Below, piece by piece: positions 1 to 7,438 of a DNA stretch of 64,000 nt. Positions within the stretch are counted from its first letter, which is position 1. Each line of letters begins with the position of its first letter. Origin of the DNA: Paractinoplanes bogorensis. GTDB taxonomy: Bacteria > Actinomycetota > Actinomycetes > Mycobacteriales > Micromonosporaceae. Below the pieces are notes generated by a model, which ran no database searches, was not told where the DNA came from, and saw only the letters and a program-made list of their open reading frames with translations. A program made the translations under genes and the position numbers. The DNA lies in the NCBI RefSeq assembly GCF_018829635.1, contig NZ_JAHKKG010000010.1, positions 372,001 to 436,000 of the forward strand, given 5' to 3'.

Positions 1-443
1 TGCACGGCACCGTGGTCGGGCCGATCGTGATGCTCGCGCCCATCCTCGGCCTGTTCTTCCTGGACCTGCCGTACGCCGGGGCGGCCGCCGCGGTCGGCTT
101 CATCGGCGTCGCGTTCGGCATCGAGGGCGACCTGCTGGCCCTGCTCATCACCCGTTACCTGGGCATGCGCAGCTTCGGCCGGCTGGTCGGCTCGGTGCAG
201 GCCGCGTTCGTGCTCGGCTCGGCGTTCGGGCCGCTGCTGCTCGGGCTGGGCTACGACTCGCTCGGCAGCTACGACCCGGTCCTGCCGGTTCTGATGGGCT
301 TCCTGGCCATCGGTGCCGTCCTCATCGCCACCCTCGGCCCGTACGTCTATCCGCCCGTCCACGGCTTCGACCGGCTCGCCGCCCGCGACGAACTGGCCGC
401 CTCCGCGGCCCTGAGGGACTCACCACCACGGTTGCTCCAGTGA
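1..443 (+). CDS. MFS transporter, C-terminal part (5' end outside window)
   Basis: The reading frame is open from the window edge, so only the last part of the gene is present. The visible residues form about four hydrophobic membrane segments separated by a cytoplasmic loop with the pattern RYLGMRSFGRLVG, typical of the last third of major facilitator superfamily carriers, followed by a short polar tail. The substrate cannot be told from this part. The stop lies inside the end of the convergent aldo/keto reductase gene (24 bp overlap), so no separate terminator fits between them. The first internal GTG at 12 is not regarded as the real start because the frame continues upstream. Confidence 0.8.
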   Translation, partial: HGTVVGPIVMLAPILGLFFLDLPYAGAAAAVGFIGVAFGIEGDLLALLITRYLGMRSFGRLVGSVQAAFVLGSAFGPLLLGLGYDSLGSYDPVLPVLMGFLAIGAVLIATLGPYVYPPVHGFDRLAARDELAASAALRDSPPRLLQ

Positions 444-1244
444 GTCACCGGTGCCGCCGGTGCGGTCGAGCCGGTCCAGGGCGGCCATGTCGTCCGGGCC
501 GAGCTCGAAGTCGAACACCTGGGCGTTCTGCTCGATGCGCTCGCGGTGCGTCGACTTGGGCAGGACGATCAGGCCGTGCTGCAGCGACCAGCGGATCAGC
601 ACCTGGGCCGGTGTGCGCCCGTGCTGCTCGGCGATCCCGGCCACCTCGCGGCTGCCGAGGTGCCGGCCGGTGCCGAGCGGGCTGTACGCCTCCACGGCCA
701 CCCCGTGGCGCTCACTCTCGTCGAGCAGGGCGCGGCGGAACTCGTACGGGCTGATCTGCACCTGATTGACGGCCGGCGGCGTGCTGGCCGACCGCAGGAG
801 GGTGCCGAGCTGCGGAACACCGTAGTTGGAGACGCCGATCGACCGGGTCAGGCCGAGCTGGTGTGCGCGCTGCATGCCGTCCCAGGCCCGGGTCGGTCCG
901 CCCTGCGGCCAGTGCACCAGGTAAAGGTCGAGGTAGTCGAGGCCGAGCCGCTTCAGGCTGTCCTCCGCCTCGGCCACCGGGTCACGCCGGCTCGGGTTGA
1001 GCTTGGTCGTGACAAAGACTTCTTCCCGGGGTACGCCGCTGCCCCGCAACGCCCGTCCGACGCTGGTCTCGTTCCCGTAGACCTGCGCGGTGTCGATGTG
1101 CCGGTAGCCGGCGTCGAGCGCCCAGCGCACCGCGTCCTCGCACTGACGCCCGTCCCGCACCTGCCAGACACCGAGCCCGAGCAGCGGGATCCGGTGGCCG
1201 TCGTTGAGTTCGCGTGTCTGCCCCTCGTAGATCATGTCTGCCAT
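420..1244 (-). CDS. Aldo/keto reductase
   Basis: A 274-residue cytosolic NADPH-dependent carbonyl reductase of the (beta/alpha)8 aldo/keto reductase family, closest in style to the 2,5-diketo-D-gluconate reductase (DkgA) group. The catalytic tetrad is visible: Asp51 (HIDTAQVYGN), Tyr56, Lys81 (TTKLNP) and His111 (LVHWPQ). The coenzyme region near residues 225-240 (LPKSTHRERIEQN) is intact. A second ATG lies three codons in (1235) and has the better-spaced GGGAG element, so the real start may be 1235. The gene follows the sortase gene by 8 nt on the same strand and could be co-transcribed, although no functional link is obvious. The substrate is unknown. Confidence 0.88.
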   Translation of the reverse strand: MADMIYEGQTRELNDGHRIPLLGLGVWQVRDGRQCEDAVRWALDAGYRHIDTAQVYGNETSVGRALRGSGVPREEVFVTTKLNPSRRDPVAEAEDSLKRLGLDYLDLYLVHWPQGGPTRAWDGMQRAHQLGLTRSIGVSNYGVPQLGTLLRSASTPPAVNQVQISPYEFRRALLDESERHGVAVEAYSPLGTGRHLGSREVAGIAEQHGRTPAQVLIRWSLQHGLIVLPKSTHRERIEQNAQVFDFELGPDDMAALDRLDRTGGTGDSLEQPWW

Positions 1245-1252
1245 TCTCCCGC

Positions 1253-1945
1253 TCAGGCCGGGCGGACCGCCGCCGTGACCACAACGTTGTCACGGTAGTG
1301 CCGGGTCTTGGGGTCGAACGGGCCGCCGCAGGTGATCAGGGTGAGCCGTACGGCGCCGTCGCGGGCGAAGTACTTGTCGAGCGGAATGGCCACCTTGCGG
1401 TAGCGCTCGCGAGCCACCACCTCGAAGGCCCGCACCTGGCCGTCCGGACCGGTCAGGGTCATGGCGTCGCCTGCTTCGAGGGCGCCGAGGCGGAAGAACG
1501 CGCCCTTGCCCTCGGCCGCGCTGTCGACGTGACCGGCGATGACGATGGAACCGGCGTCGGCGGCGAAGCCCGGGCCGTAGCGGTACCAGCCGACCTGGTC
1601 CACGCTCGGCGGGACCGCGAAGTCGCCGGTCGCCGGGTCGATCCCGACAGCGTCCACCGTCGCGTCGAGGTCGAGGGCGGGAATCCGCAGCCGCGTGGGC
1701 GCTTCGTCAGCGGCTGATCCCCGGGGCAGAGCACCGTCCTGGATCGGCACGCCTGCGGTCGGCCCCGGCACGCCTACGGTCGGCCCCGGTGCACTGGCGG
1801 AAGATGCCGGCGGGGTGCCGAAATCGGCGGCCGGCGCGGACTGGCAGGCGACGACACCCGAGGTGACGGCCAGGGTGACGCCGAGCAGCACGAGGAGCAG
1901 GGCACGCCCCGGACGGGTCCGGGGCGTGCCACCGAGCGAGCTCAT
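1253..1945 (-). CDS. Class F sortase
   Basis: A 230-residue transpeptidase-type sortase. The N-terminus (residues 14-33) is a signal or anchor segment, followed by a low-complexity Pro/Ala/Gly linker to about residue 80. The catalytic beta-barrel shows all three key residues: His139 (AGHVDS), Cys206 (TLITCGG) and Arg218 (HYRDN). Short size and the AGHVDS/ITCGGPFD pattern match the class F group of actinobacteria. It overlaps the upstream DUF4397 gene by 4 nt (ATGA), so the two are translationally coupled. The partner lacks an obvious LPXTG signal, so whether it is the substrate is open. The Cys at residue 34 (VVAC) could alternatively be a lipobox. Confidence 0.88.
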   Translation of the reverse strand: MSSLGGTPRTRPGRALLLVLLGVTLAVTSGVVACQSAPAADFGTPPASSASAPGPTVGVPGPTAGVPIQDGALPRGSAADEAPTRLRIPALDLDATVDAVGIDPATGDFAVPPSVDQVGWYRYGPGFAADAGSIVIAGHVDSAAEGKGAFFRLGALEAGDAMTLTGPDGQVRAFEVVARERYRKVAIPLDKYFARDGAVRLTLITCGGPFDPKTRHYRDNVVVTAAVRPA

Positions 1946-2766
1946 GAACGCCGGGTCGCCAGCCGGGTGAGGCCGAACAGGGCGAGCAGGATGCCCACCG
2001 CGCCGGCTCCGTACCAGGGCAGCGAGCCGTTGCCGTCGGCCATGCCGCCGTCGCCGCTGGGGACGCCGCCCGGCGCCGAGTGCAGGCCGGTGATCGACTG
2101 CGACACCAGGTCGAGGGACTTGTCGTCGGCCGAGCCGACCGCGTACACGATGGTCGCGGTGCCTTCCTTCAGGTCGAGGTCGGCCGGGCCGAGCACCCGG
2201 GTGTCGGTGCCGGCCAGCACCACGTCGGCCGAGACGGTGCCCGCGTCCAGGTCGGCCTTGCCTTCCTTGCCGTTGGTCACACCCTTGAACACCGGCTGGC
2301 CACCGGCCCGGATGTCCACGGCGGGCGCGGCCGCGGCGTGCCGGACGATGAGCCGGGCCTTACCGGCGGCCAGCTTTTTGGTGTCGTTGACGAACGGCGT
2401 CAGGGCCGGCTTGCCGTCCGCGGTCAGGTGGGCGACCAGGCTGATGTTGGCATCGCCGGGCACCTCGGCGTTGTCCACCTTGAGCAGGGCCTTGCCGATG
2501 GCGTCGCCGGGCTTGGTCAGGGCGATGTCGTACTGACCGGCGGGCAGGCTCAGCGGCCCGGCGACCTTTCCGGGCTGGAAGTCCGGGATGGTCTTCTTGC
2601 CGTTGACGTAGACGTCCACGGCCTGACCGGGAATGCCGTGGACGACCGTGACCTTCGAGTTGGCCTTGGCGTAGGCCGGGGCGGAGCCCAGCGCGGCGGC
2701 CCCGCCGACGCTGAGCAGTATGGCCGCGCCGATCGCGGCGGCGCGGCGGACGGGCTGAGAACGCAT
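1942..2766 (-). CDS. DUF4397 surface protein with C-terminal membrane anchor
   Basis: A 274-residue exported protein. Residues 1-33 form a signal peptide ending near AYA. Residues 38-230 resemble DUF4397, with the hallmark start VTVVHGIPGQAVDVYVNG and a second similar segment near 133 (ARLIVRHAAAAPAVDI), which suggests two repeated beta-sandwich units. A Gly/Ser-rich stretch leads to a C-terminal transmembrane helix (about residues 249-268) and a short Arg tail. That is the layout of a wall or membrane anchored protein, but no LPXTG motif is seen before the helix. A GGGAG ribosome site precedes the ATG. It is coupled to the class F sortase downstream. The function is unknown; adhesion or envelope display is an inference. 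Confidence 0.85.
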   Translation of the reverse strand: MRSQPVRRAAAIGAAILLSVGGAAALGSAPAYAKANSKVTVVHGIPGQAVDVYVNGKKTIPDFQPGKVAGPLSLPAGQYDIALTKPGDAIGKALLKVDNAEVPGDANISLVAHLTADGKPALTPFVNDTKKLAAGKARLIVRHAAAAPAVDIRAGGQPVFKGVTNGKEGKADLDAGTVSADVVLAGTDTRVLGPADLDLKEGTATIVYAVGSADDKSLDLVSQSITGLHSAPGGVPSGDGGMADGNGSLPWYGAGAVGILLALFGLTRLATRRS

Positions 2767-2846
2767 CGGAACTCCCGGGGTGAACGTCGATGGACTCGTT
2801 ACGCCCGTTCCTTCGTCACCGCGGCCGTCCCTGGATGCAGATGAGG

Positions 2847-3962
2847 TCAGATCAAATGAGCCGGGGCCCGGTAACCGTTGGCGTCGAGGGCGACATTCTT
2901 GGCCCGCGCGTCGGCCACCACTTCAGAGTCCCAATCCAGCCGTACGCGGCCGTCCCCGCCCGTCATCACGAGGAGCCGGGCGTCGTCGCCCTCGACGGCC
3001 TCGATGCGGCGCCAGGCTCCGACCGGGATCGAGAGGACGTCGAACGGGCCCAGGACGGCCGTCACCGGGTCTTCGCGGTTGAGCGTGACCCGCCAGCGCC
3101 CACTCTTGACCAGCAGGACCTGCGACTCGTCGATCCGGTGGGTGAGCATGCCGTGGCCGGGCGCGGCGCGCAGCCAGGCGATCGAGAAGCCGTGCGGGTC
3201 GGCCAGCCGGGGCGCCTGCTCGCGGTGCTCGGTCAGGCCGTAGCCGATGACCAGGGCGAGCTCGGCTCCGCCGCCGGGCAGTTCGGCGTCGAGCAGCGCG
3301 TCCGAGCGCCACCGGAGGTCGCCGGGCTGGGTGAGCCGTTCGCGCATCTCGGCCGGCGGCACCTTGCGCAGCGCGTCGAGCTCGGCCGGGGTCAACGGGG
3401 TGACCAGTTCGACGCCCTCGGGTGTGGTGCCCGGCTCGACCTCGACGATCCGGTGGTCGGCCGAGAGGAACATGCCGGTCTCGGCCGCCCGGGCGATGAC
3501 CGACGGCTCCCAGATCAGGCCGCCGCTCTCGTCCCGCCCGAGCGCGGTGTAGAGCCACGCGTCGTCGGTCTCGCTGGTGAAGCCGCGGAAGATCCAGGTC
3601 GGGATGGAGATGACGTCGCCGTCGCGCACGGTGGCCTCGCCGTCGGCGCCGCCGACACCCCAGCGGAACGTCCACTCGCCACCGAAGCAGAAGAAGACCT
3701 CGGCCGTGTAGTGCAGATGCAGGTTGTTGATGGTCCCGGCCGGCATGACGGCGCCGCCGAGGTTGAACCCGTGCGGGACGTCGACCGGGACGACCTGCTC
3801 GCCGTTCTCGGAGACGCCGGGGCCGATCAGGGGGTAGTTGATCTTCGTTTCGCTGCCCGGGATCTTGGTGTCCAGGAACGCGGCGGTGTCGGGGACGAGG
3901 TCCTTACGCAGGATGGTCCGGCTGACGAGCTCGTCGGCGGAGACGTGGACGTCGTCGGGCAT
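2847..3962 (-). CDS. Two-domain cupin protein
   Basis: A 371-residue protein with two cupin beta-barrels. The N-terminal one carries the metal-binding pattern NLHLHYTAE (His82, His84, Glu88). The second, around residues 265-350, has HGMLTHRIDESQVLLVKSG. The start is set at the ATG at 3962 because GGAAGG lies 8-12 nt upstream; an open frame runs further upstream but crosses the operator and has no ribosome site. It diverges from the aldolase-lacI pair, and a TGCATACG-type site lies 23 nt upstream of its start, which points to LacI control together with the 6-15 kb operon. The role could be an isomerase, lyase or dioxygenase on a sugar acid or related compound; this is not resolved. Confidence 0.82.
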   Translation of the reverse strand: MPDDVHVSADELVSRTILRKDLVPDTAAFLDTKIPGSETKINYPLIGPGVSENGEQVVPVDVPHGFNLGGAVMPAGTINNLHLHYTAEVFFCFGGEWTFRWGVGGADGEATVRDGDVISIPTWIFRGFTSETDDAWLYTALGRDESGGLIWEPSVIARAAETGMFLSADHRIVEVEPGTTPEGVELVTPLTPAELDALRKVPPAEMRERLTQPGDLRWRSDALLDAELPGGGAELALVIGYGLTEHREQAPRLADPHGFSIAWLRAAPGHGMLTHRIDESQVLLVKSGRWRVTLNREDPVTAVLGPFDVLSIPVGAWRRIEAVEGDDARLLVMTGGDGRVRLDWDSEVVADARAKNVALDANGYRAPAHLI

Positions 3963-3984
3963 GGAAATCACCTTCCCAGTCGAA

Positions 3985-3998
3985 TGCATACGCATGCA
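3985..3998. promoter_or_regulatory. Candidate LacI-family operator O1
   Basis: TGCATACGCATGCA is an inverted repeat with one mismatch pair, located just upstream of the cupin start in the divergent cupin/aldolase promoter region. A related half-symmetric copy lies at 4054 and another before the operon at 14910. The adjacent LacI-type regulator is the natural ligand; this assignment is an inference. Confidence 0.6.
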
Positions 3999-4053
3999 CT
4001 GTAGGCGCCCGGGACGCGGAACCGTCAAGGCCTGGGCAATATGAAATAGCCAA

Positions 4054-4067
4054 TGCATACGTAGTAG
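4054..4067. promoter_or_regulatory. Candidate LacI-family operator O2 (one good half-site)
   Basis: TGCATACGTAGTAG shares its left arm TGCATAC and the next GTA with the consensus TGCATACGTATGCA, but the outer part of the right arm is degenerate. It ends 10 nt before the GTG start of the aldolase gene, where a repressor would block initiation. The spacing of 69 bp to O1 (left edge to left edge) would permit looping. Confidence 0.5.
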
Positions 4068-4077
4068 GCTGTGCGCC

Positions 4078-4995
4078 GTGCGGAACAGCAGAGTGCGCGA
4101 AGCAGTGGCCCAGGGTCGCACCGTCGTCGGCGCGTGGGTCGCCACCGGCAGCGGCTATGTCGCCGAGTCCCTCTCCCATGCGGGCTACGACGCGGTGACG
4201 ATCGACCTGCAGCACGGCATGTTCGGGTTCGACACCCTCGTGCCCCTGCTCCAGGCGGTCAGCGCCGGGCCGGCCGAGCCGTGGGTGCGGGTGCCCTCGC
4301 TCGAGGCGGCCACGATCGGCAAGGTGCTCGACGCGGGCGCCTACGCGGTGATCGGCCCCGGCGTCGACACCCCGCAACAGGCCGCCGATTTCGTGGCCGC
4401 GCTGCGCTATCCCCCGCTGGGCCGGCGCAGCTACGGCCCGGCCCGCGCGGCACTGCAGGGCGGGCCCGATTATCTCGCGCGGGCCAACGACGAGGTGATG
4501 GGCTGGGCCATGATCGAGTCGGCGCCGGCCCTGGCCGCCGTGCGCGAGATCGCCGCCACCCCGGGGCTGTACGGTCTGTTCGTGGGCCCGAACGATCTCG
4601 CCATGTCGATCGGTGTCGAGCCAGGCCGGCCGACGCCCGAGGTCGACGCGGCGTGGGCCGAAGTGCTCGAGGCCGCACACAGCGCCGGGCTGGCGGCCGG
4701 GTCGTTCTGCGGCGACGCGGCAACCGCCCGCCGGCTGGCCGACCAGGGCTACGACCTGGTGGTGCCGATGAACGACATCATGCTGCTGCGGGCCGCGGCG
4801 GCCGAGTCGCTGGCCGTCGTACGAGGCGACCAGCCGTCCGCGACGGCCGAGTCACTGACCGCCGTCCGCGGCAACCAGCCGTCCGCGGGCCCCGAGTCGC
4901 TGACCGCCGTCCGCGGCGACCAGCCGTCCGCGACGGCCGAGTCACGGACCGCCGTCCGGGGCGGGCACGAGACGGACACGGGCGGCGGTTACTGA
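4078..4995 (+). CDS. HpcH/HpaI-family aldolase with repetitive C-terminal tail
   Basis: A 305-residue class II pyruvate/oxaloacetate-type aldolase. It retro-aldol cleaves 2-keto-3-deoxy or 4-hydroxy-2-oxo acids to pyruvate plus an aldehyde. The family residues are in place: Asp43 and His46 (DLQHG), Arg71, metal ligands Glu147 (MIES) and Asp173 (GPNDLAMSIG). The catalytic domain ends near residue 240. Residues 242-301 are four copies of a 15-residue unit (AESLTAVRGDQPSAT type), unusual for the family, whose members are normally about 250-270 residues. The GTG start sits right after operator O2. It is followed by lacI after 2 nt, so they form one transcript. The exact substrate is unknown. Confidence 0.88.
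   Translation: MRNSRVREAVAQGRTVVGAWVATGSGYVAESLSHAGYDAVTIDLQHGMFGFDTLVPLLQAVSAGPAEPWVRVPSLEAATIGKVLDAGAYAVIGPGVDTPQQAADFVAALRYPPLGRRSYGPARAALQGGPDYLARANDEVMGWAMIESAPALAAVREIAATPGLYGLFVGPNDLAMSIGVEPGRPTPEVDAAWAEVLEAAHSAGLAAGSFCGDAATARRLADQGYDLVVPMNDIMLLRAAAAESLAVVRGDQPSATAESLTAVRGNQPSAGPESLTAVRGDQPSATAESRTAVRGGHETDTGGGY
4801..4980 (+). repeat. Four tandem 45-bp repeats inside the aldolase gene
   Basis: Four consecutive 45-bp units encode the 15-residue motif A-E-S-L-T-A-V-R-G-D-Q-P-S-A-T with small changes. The units are in frame and differ at only a few bases, so they look like recent expansion by slippage or unequal recombination. They are coding; no spacers separate them. Confidence 0.9.
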
Positions 4996-4997
4996 CG

Positions 4998-5996
4998 ATG
5001 GCGAGCGAGGGCCGGGTCACCAGCTTCGACGTCGCCCGTGCGGCGGGCGTCTCCCAGTCCACTGTGTCCCGAGCCTTGCGCAACGACCCGAACATCGGAT
5101 CCCGTACGGTGAAAAAGGTCCTCGAAGCCGCGGCGGCACTGCACTATGTGCCGAGTTCGCGCGCCCGGGCCTTGTCGACCGGCGCCACCAACCGGGTGGC
5201 GATGGTCATCGACCTCGACAACCCGCTGTGGCCGCTGCTCGTCGGCCGGATGCACGACGAACTGGCCGGGCACGGCTACGAACTCGGCCTGGTCGCGTCG
5301 CACGGCGAGCGTGACGTCGAGACGCAGCTGGCCGACGGCTCGGTCGACGGTGTGATCGTGAGCGCCTCCCGGCTGGCCTCCACGCTGCCCGACACGTTGC
5401 GCGGCCGCGGCATCCCGGTCGTGCTGGTGCAGCGGCACAGCTCCGACCCCGACGTCGACGCCGCCGTGGCCGACGACGCCGAGGGCGGGGCCGCCGCCGC
5501 CCGCATGCTCCTCGAGGCCGGGCACGAGCGGATCGGCGCGCTGTTCGGGCCGGCCGACACCAGCACCGGCCGCGAGCGGGAGGCCGGTTTCCGGCGGGTG
5601 CTCACCGAGGCCGGCGTCGACCTGCCCGACCGGTGGGTGCGCTACGGCGGATTCGAGATGAGCCACGGGTTCCGGTCGCTGGCCGAGGTGACCGGAGGGC
5701 GTACGGCACCGACCGCTCTGTTCTGCGCCAACGACACGATCGCGATCGGCGCGCTGAACGCGGCGCACGCGGCCGGCCTGCGGGTGCCGCGCGATGTGGC
5801 GCTGGTCGGCTTCGACGACATCGAGACCGCGTCCTGGCCGCTGGTCGAGCTGTCGACGATCCGGGTGCCGTTCGACGAGATGCTGCGCAGCGCGGTATCC
5901 CTTCTGCTGGAACGGATCGGCGGGTTCACCGGGCTGGGCCGCCGCGTCGTGCACCCCGTGGTGCCGGTGCCGCGGTCGACCCACCTAAGGCCGTAG
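4998..5996 (+). CDS. LacI-family transcriptional regulator
   Basis: A 332-residue repressor of the LacI/GalR type. Residues 7-27 form the helix-turn-helix (TSFDVARAAGVSQSTVSRAL), followed by a hinge around residues 50-62 and a periplasmic-binding-protein-like effector domain to the C-terminus. The ATG lies 2 nt after the aldolase stop, with a GGCGG stretch upstream. A longer in-frame extension through the aldolase gene is rejected because the family always starts just before the HTH. It is expected to bind the TGCATACGTATGCA-like sites at 3985, 4054 and 14910, thereby controlling itself, the aldolase, the cupin gene and the double-hisD operon. The effector is unknown, probably a sugar-like compound or an intermediate. 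Confidence 0.92.
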   Translation: MASEGRVTSFDVARAAGVSQSTVSRALRNDPNIGSRTVKKVLEAAAALHYVPSSRARALSTGATNRVAMVIDLDNPLWPLLVGRMHDELAGHGYELGLVASHGERDVETQLADGSVDGVIVSASRLASTLPDTLRGRGIPVVLVQRHSSDPDVDAAVADDAEGGAAAARMLLEAGHERIGALFGPADTSTGREREAGFRRVLTEAGVDLPDRWVRYGGFEMSHGFRSLAEVTGGRTAPTALFCANDTIAIGALNAAHAAGLRVPRDVALVGFDDIETASWPLVELSTIRVPFDEMLRSAVSLLLERIGGFTGLGRRVVHPVVPVPRSTHLRP

Positions 5997-6004
5997 GCCT
6001 TAGG
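5984..6004. terminator. Hairpin shared by two convergent stop codons
   Basis: CCTAAGGCC-GTA-GGCCTTAGG is a perfect 9-bp stem with a 3-nt loop. The TAG stop of lacI (5994-5996) and the TAA stop of the opposite hydrolase (6000-6002) both lie inside it. It probably works as a compact bidirectional terminator, although no T-run follows. Confidence 0.6.
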
Positions 6005-6680
6005 CTCCGAGTAGCCCGGCGCGCAGCGCGCCGGCCACGCCCACCGGGTTTTCCAGCGGCGACATGTGGCCGGTGCCGGGCAGCGTGATCAGCCGCGCGC
6101 CCGGGACGTGCCCGGCGATCTCGTGTTGCAGCGCGGGCGGGCAGATCTGGTCCAGGGCGCCGGCCACCGCCACCGTCGGTACCCCGATCGCGGGCAGGCC
6201 GGGCACGCTGTCCGGCCGGGTCAGCTGCGCCGACAGCTGACGGAGGAAGGCGGCGGCACCCATCGCGTGTCCCATGGCGGCGTTGCGGCCGACCAGGTCC
6301 GGCCGGGTCTCGGGCAGGGTCGACCGGGCCAGCTCCACGACCACCGTGTCGAACTCGCCGCTCTCGGTGCGCTCACGCCAGGAGTTCCAGGCGGCCCGCT
6401 GCGCGTCGCTGGGTCCGCGGGCGCTGCCGTTCACCACGGCCAGTCCCAGCACCCGCTCGGGCGCCTGACGCTGCATCTCGAAGGCCACCACGGCACCGAA
6501 CGAATGCCCGGCCACCGCGAACCGTGGCGGCGCCCCGGCCAGCACCGCGGTCGCGAGGGCGGGCACGTTGTCGTGCGCCTCGAGACGGGCGGGGTGCGTC
6601 GGAAAGGGCAGCAACGCGACGACGTCGTCCCAGACCGCGCTGCTGCCGAGCATCCCCGGCAGCAGCACCAGATCGATCAC
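6000..6680 (-). CDS. Alpha/beta hydrolase
   Basis: A 226-residue alpha/beta-hydrolase-fold enzyme, last gene of the double-hisD operon. Nucleophile Ser60 sits in AGHSFG, the acid is in AGALDQ (about residue 180) and the base His in GTGHMSP (about residue 205). The start is taken as the GTG at 6680, which overlaps the SDR stop as GTGA; the open frame upstream is the shadow of the SDR gene. It would hydrolyse an ester, lactone or C-C bond in the pathway. The cap region is short. The substrate is unknown. Confidence 0.85.
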   Translation of the reverse strand: MIDLVLLPGMLGSSAVWDDVVALLPFPTHPARLEAHDNVPALATAVLAGAPPRFAVAGHSFGAVVAFEMQRQAPERVLGLAVVNGSARGPSDAQRAAWNSWRERTESGEFDTVVVELARSTLPETRPDLVGRNAAMGHAMGAAAFLRQLSAQLTRPDSVPGLPAIGVPTVAVAGALDQICPPALQHEIAGHVPGARLITLPGTGHMSPLENPVGVAGALRAGLLGA

Positions 6681-7438
6681 CGGGCCACCATCCCGGCCGA
6701 CAGGTCGATGTCGGCGCAGTGCAGCCCGCCCATCCCCAGCATCGCCACGACGGCGTCGCCGACCTCGGTCTCGGTGACCATCCGGCCCAGCGAGGACCGG
6801 CTGACGAAGGCCCGTTCGGCCTCCTCGACCGTGATGCCGGAACGCTCCGCCTCGAGCCGGAAATTGCGTTCCATCCGCGGACCGGCGACCGGACCCGGCG
6901 ACAGACTGTTGACCCGTACTCCCGCGGTGCCCACCTCGGACCCGAGGGTGACGGTCAGCCCGTGCACTGCGGTTTTGGAGGCGGCATAGGGCGTACGGCC
7001 GGGAAGGGGTCTCTTGCCGGTGACCGAAGCGACGTTGATGACGTCGCCCGAAGCGCGCGCGACCATGCCCGGCACGAAGGCCCGGCACATCAGGTAGACG
7101 CCGCGCACGTTGACGGCGAACACCTCGTCCCACTCGTGCGGCTCGATCTCGGTCAGCTGCTTGACCGGCCCGGCCACGCCGGCGTTGTTGACCAGGATCG
7201 ACACCTGCTCGTCGCGCAGCTCGTGGCGCAGCGCGTCGACCGAGGCCGGGTCGGACACGTCGGCCGTGGCGACCCGGGCCGAACCGAGCGCGGCCAGTGT
7301 GTCCAGCAGCGGCTCGCGACGACGCCCGACCAGCACGACCCGCGCCCCCTCGGCGTCCAGGGCGCGCGCGATCGCCCGCCCCAGACCGTTGCCGGCCCCA
7401 CTGACCAGCGCCGTACGCCCGGTCAGGCGCTCAGGCAT
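6677..7438 (-). CDS. Short-chain dehydrogenase/reductase
   Basis: A 253-residue classical SDR. The Rossmann motif SGAGNGLG (13-20), NNAG (84-87) and the catalytic Ser138, Tyr151, Lys155 are all present, so it should be an active NAD(P)-dependent oxidoreductase. It overlaps the upstream hisD-type gene by 8 nt and the downstream hydrolase by 4 nt, which indicates tight coupling in the nine-gene operon. It probably oxidises a hydroxyl of the imported compound or reduces a ketone intermediate; the substrate is unknown. Confidence 0.88.
   Translation of the reverse strand: MPERLTGRTALVSGAGNGLGRAIARALDAEGARVVLVGRRREPLLDTLAALGSARVATADVSDPASVDALRHELRDEQVSILVNNAGVAGPVKQLTEIEPHEWDEVFAVNVRGVYLMCRAFVPGMVARASGDVINVASVTGKRPLPGRTPYAASKTAVHGLTVTLGSEVGTAGVRVNSLSPGPVAGPRMERNFRLEAERSGITVEEAERAFVSRSSLGRMVTETEVGDAVVAMLGMGGLHCADIDLSAGMVAR

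Noticed and set aside
4801..4980. Possible CRISPR array
   Set aside because: The repeats are directly adjacent without spacers, in frame with the aldolase gene, and no cas genes are present.
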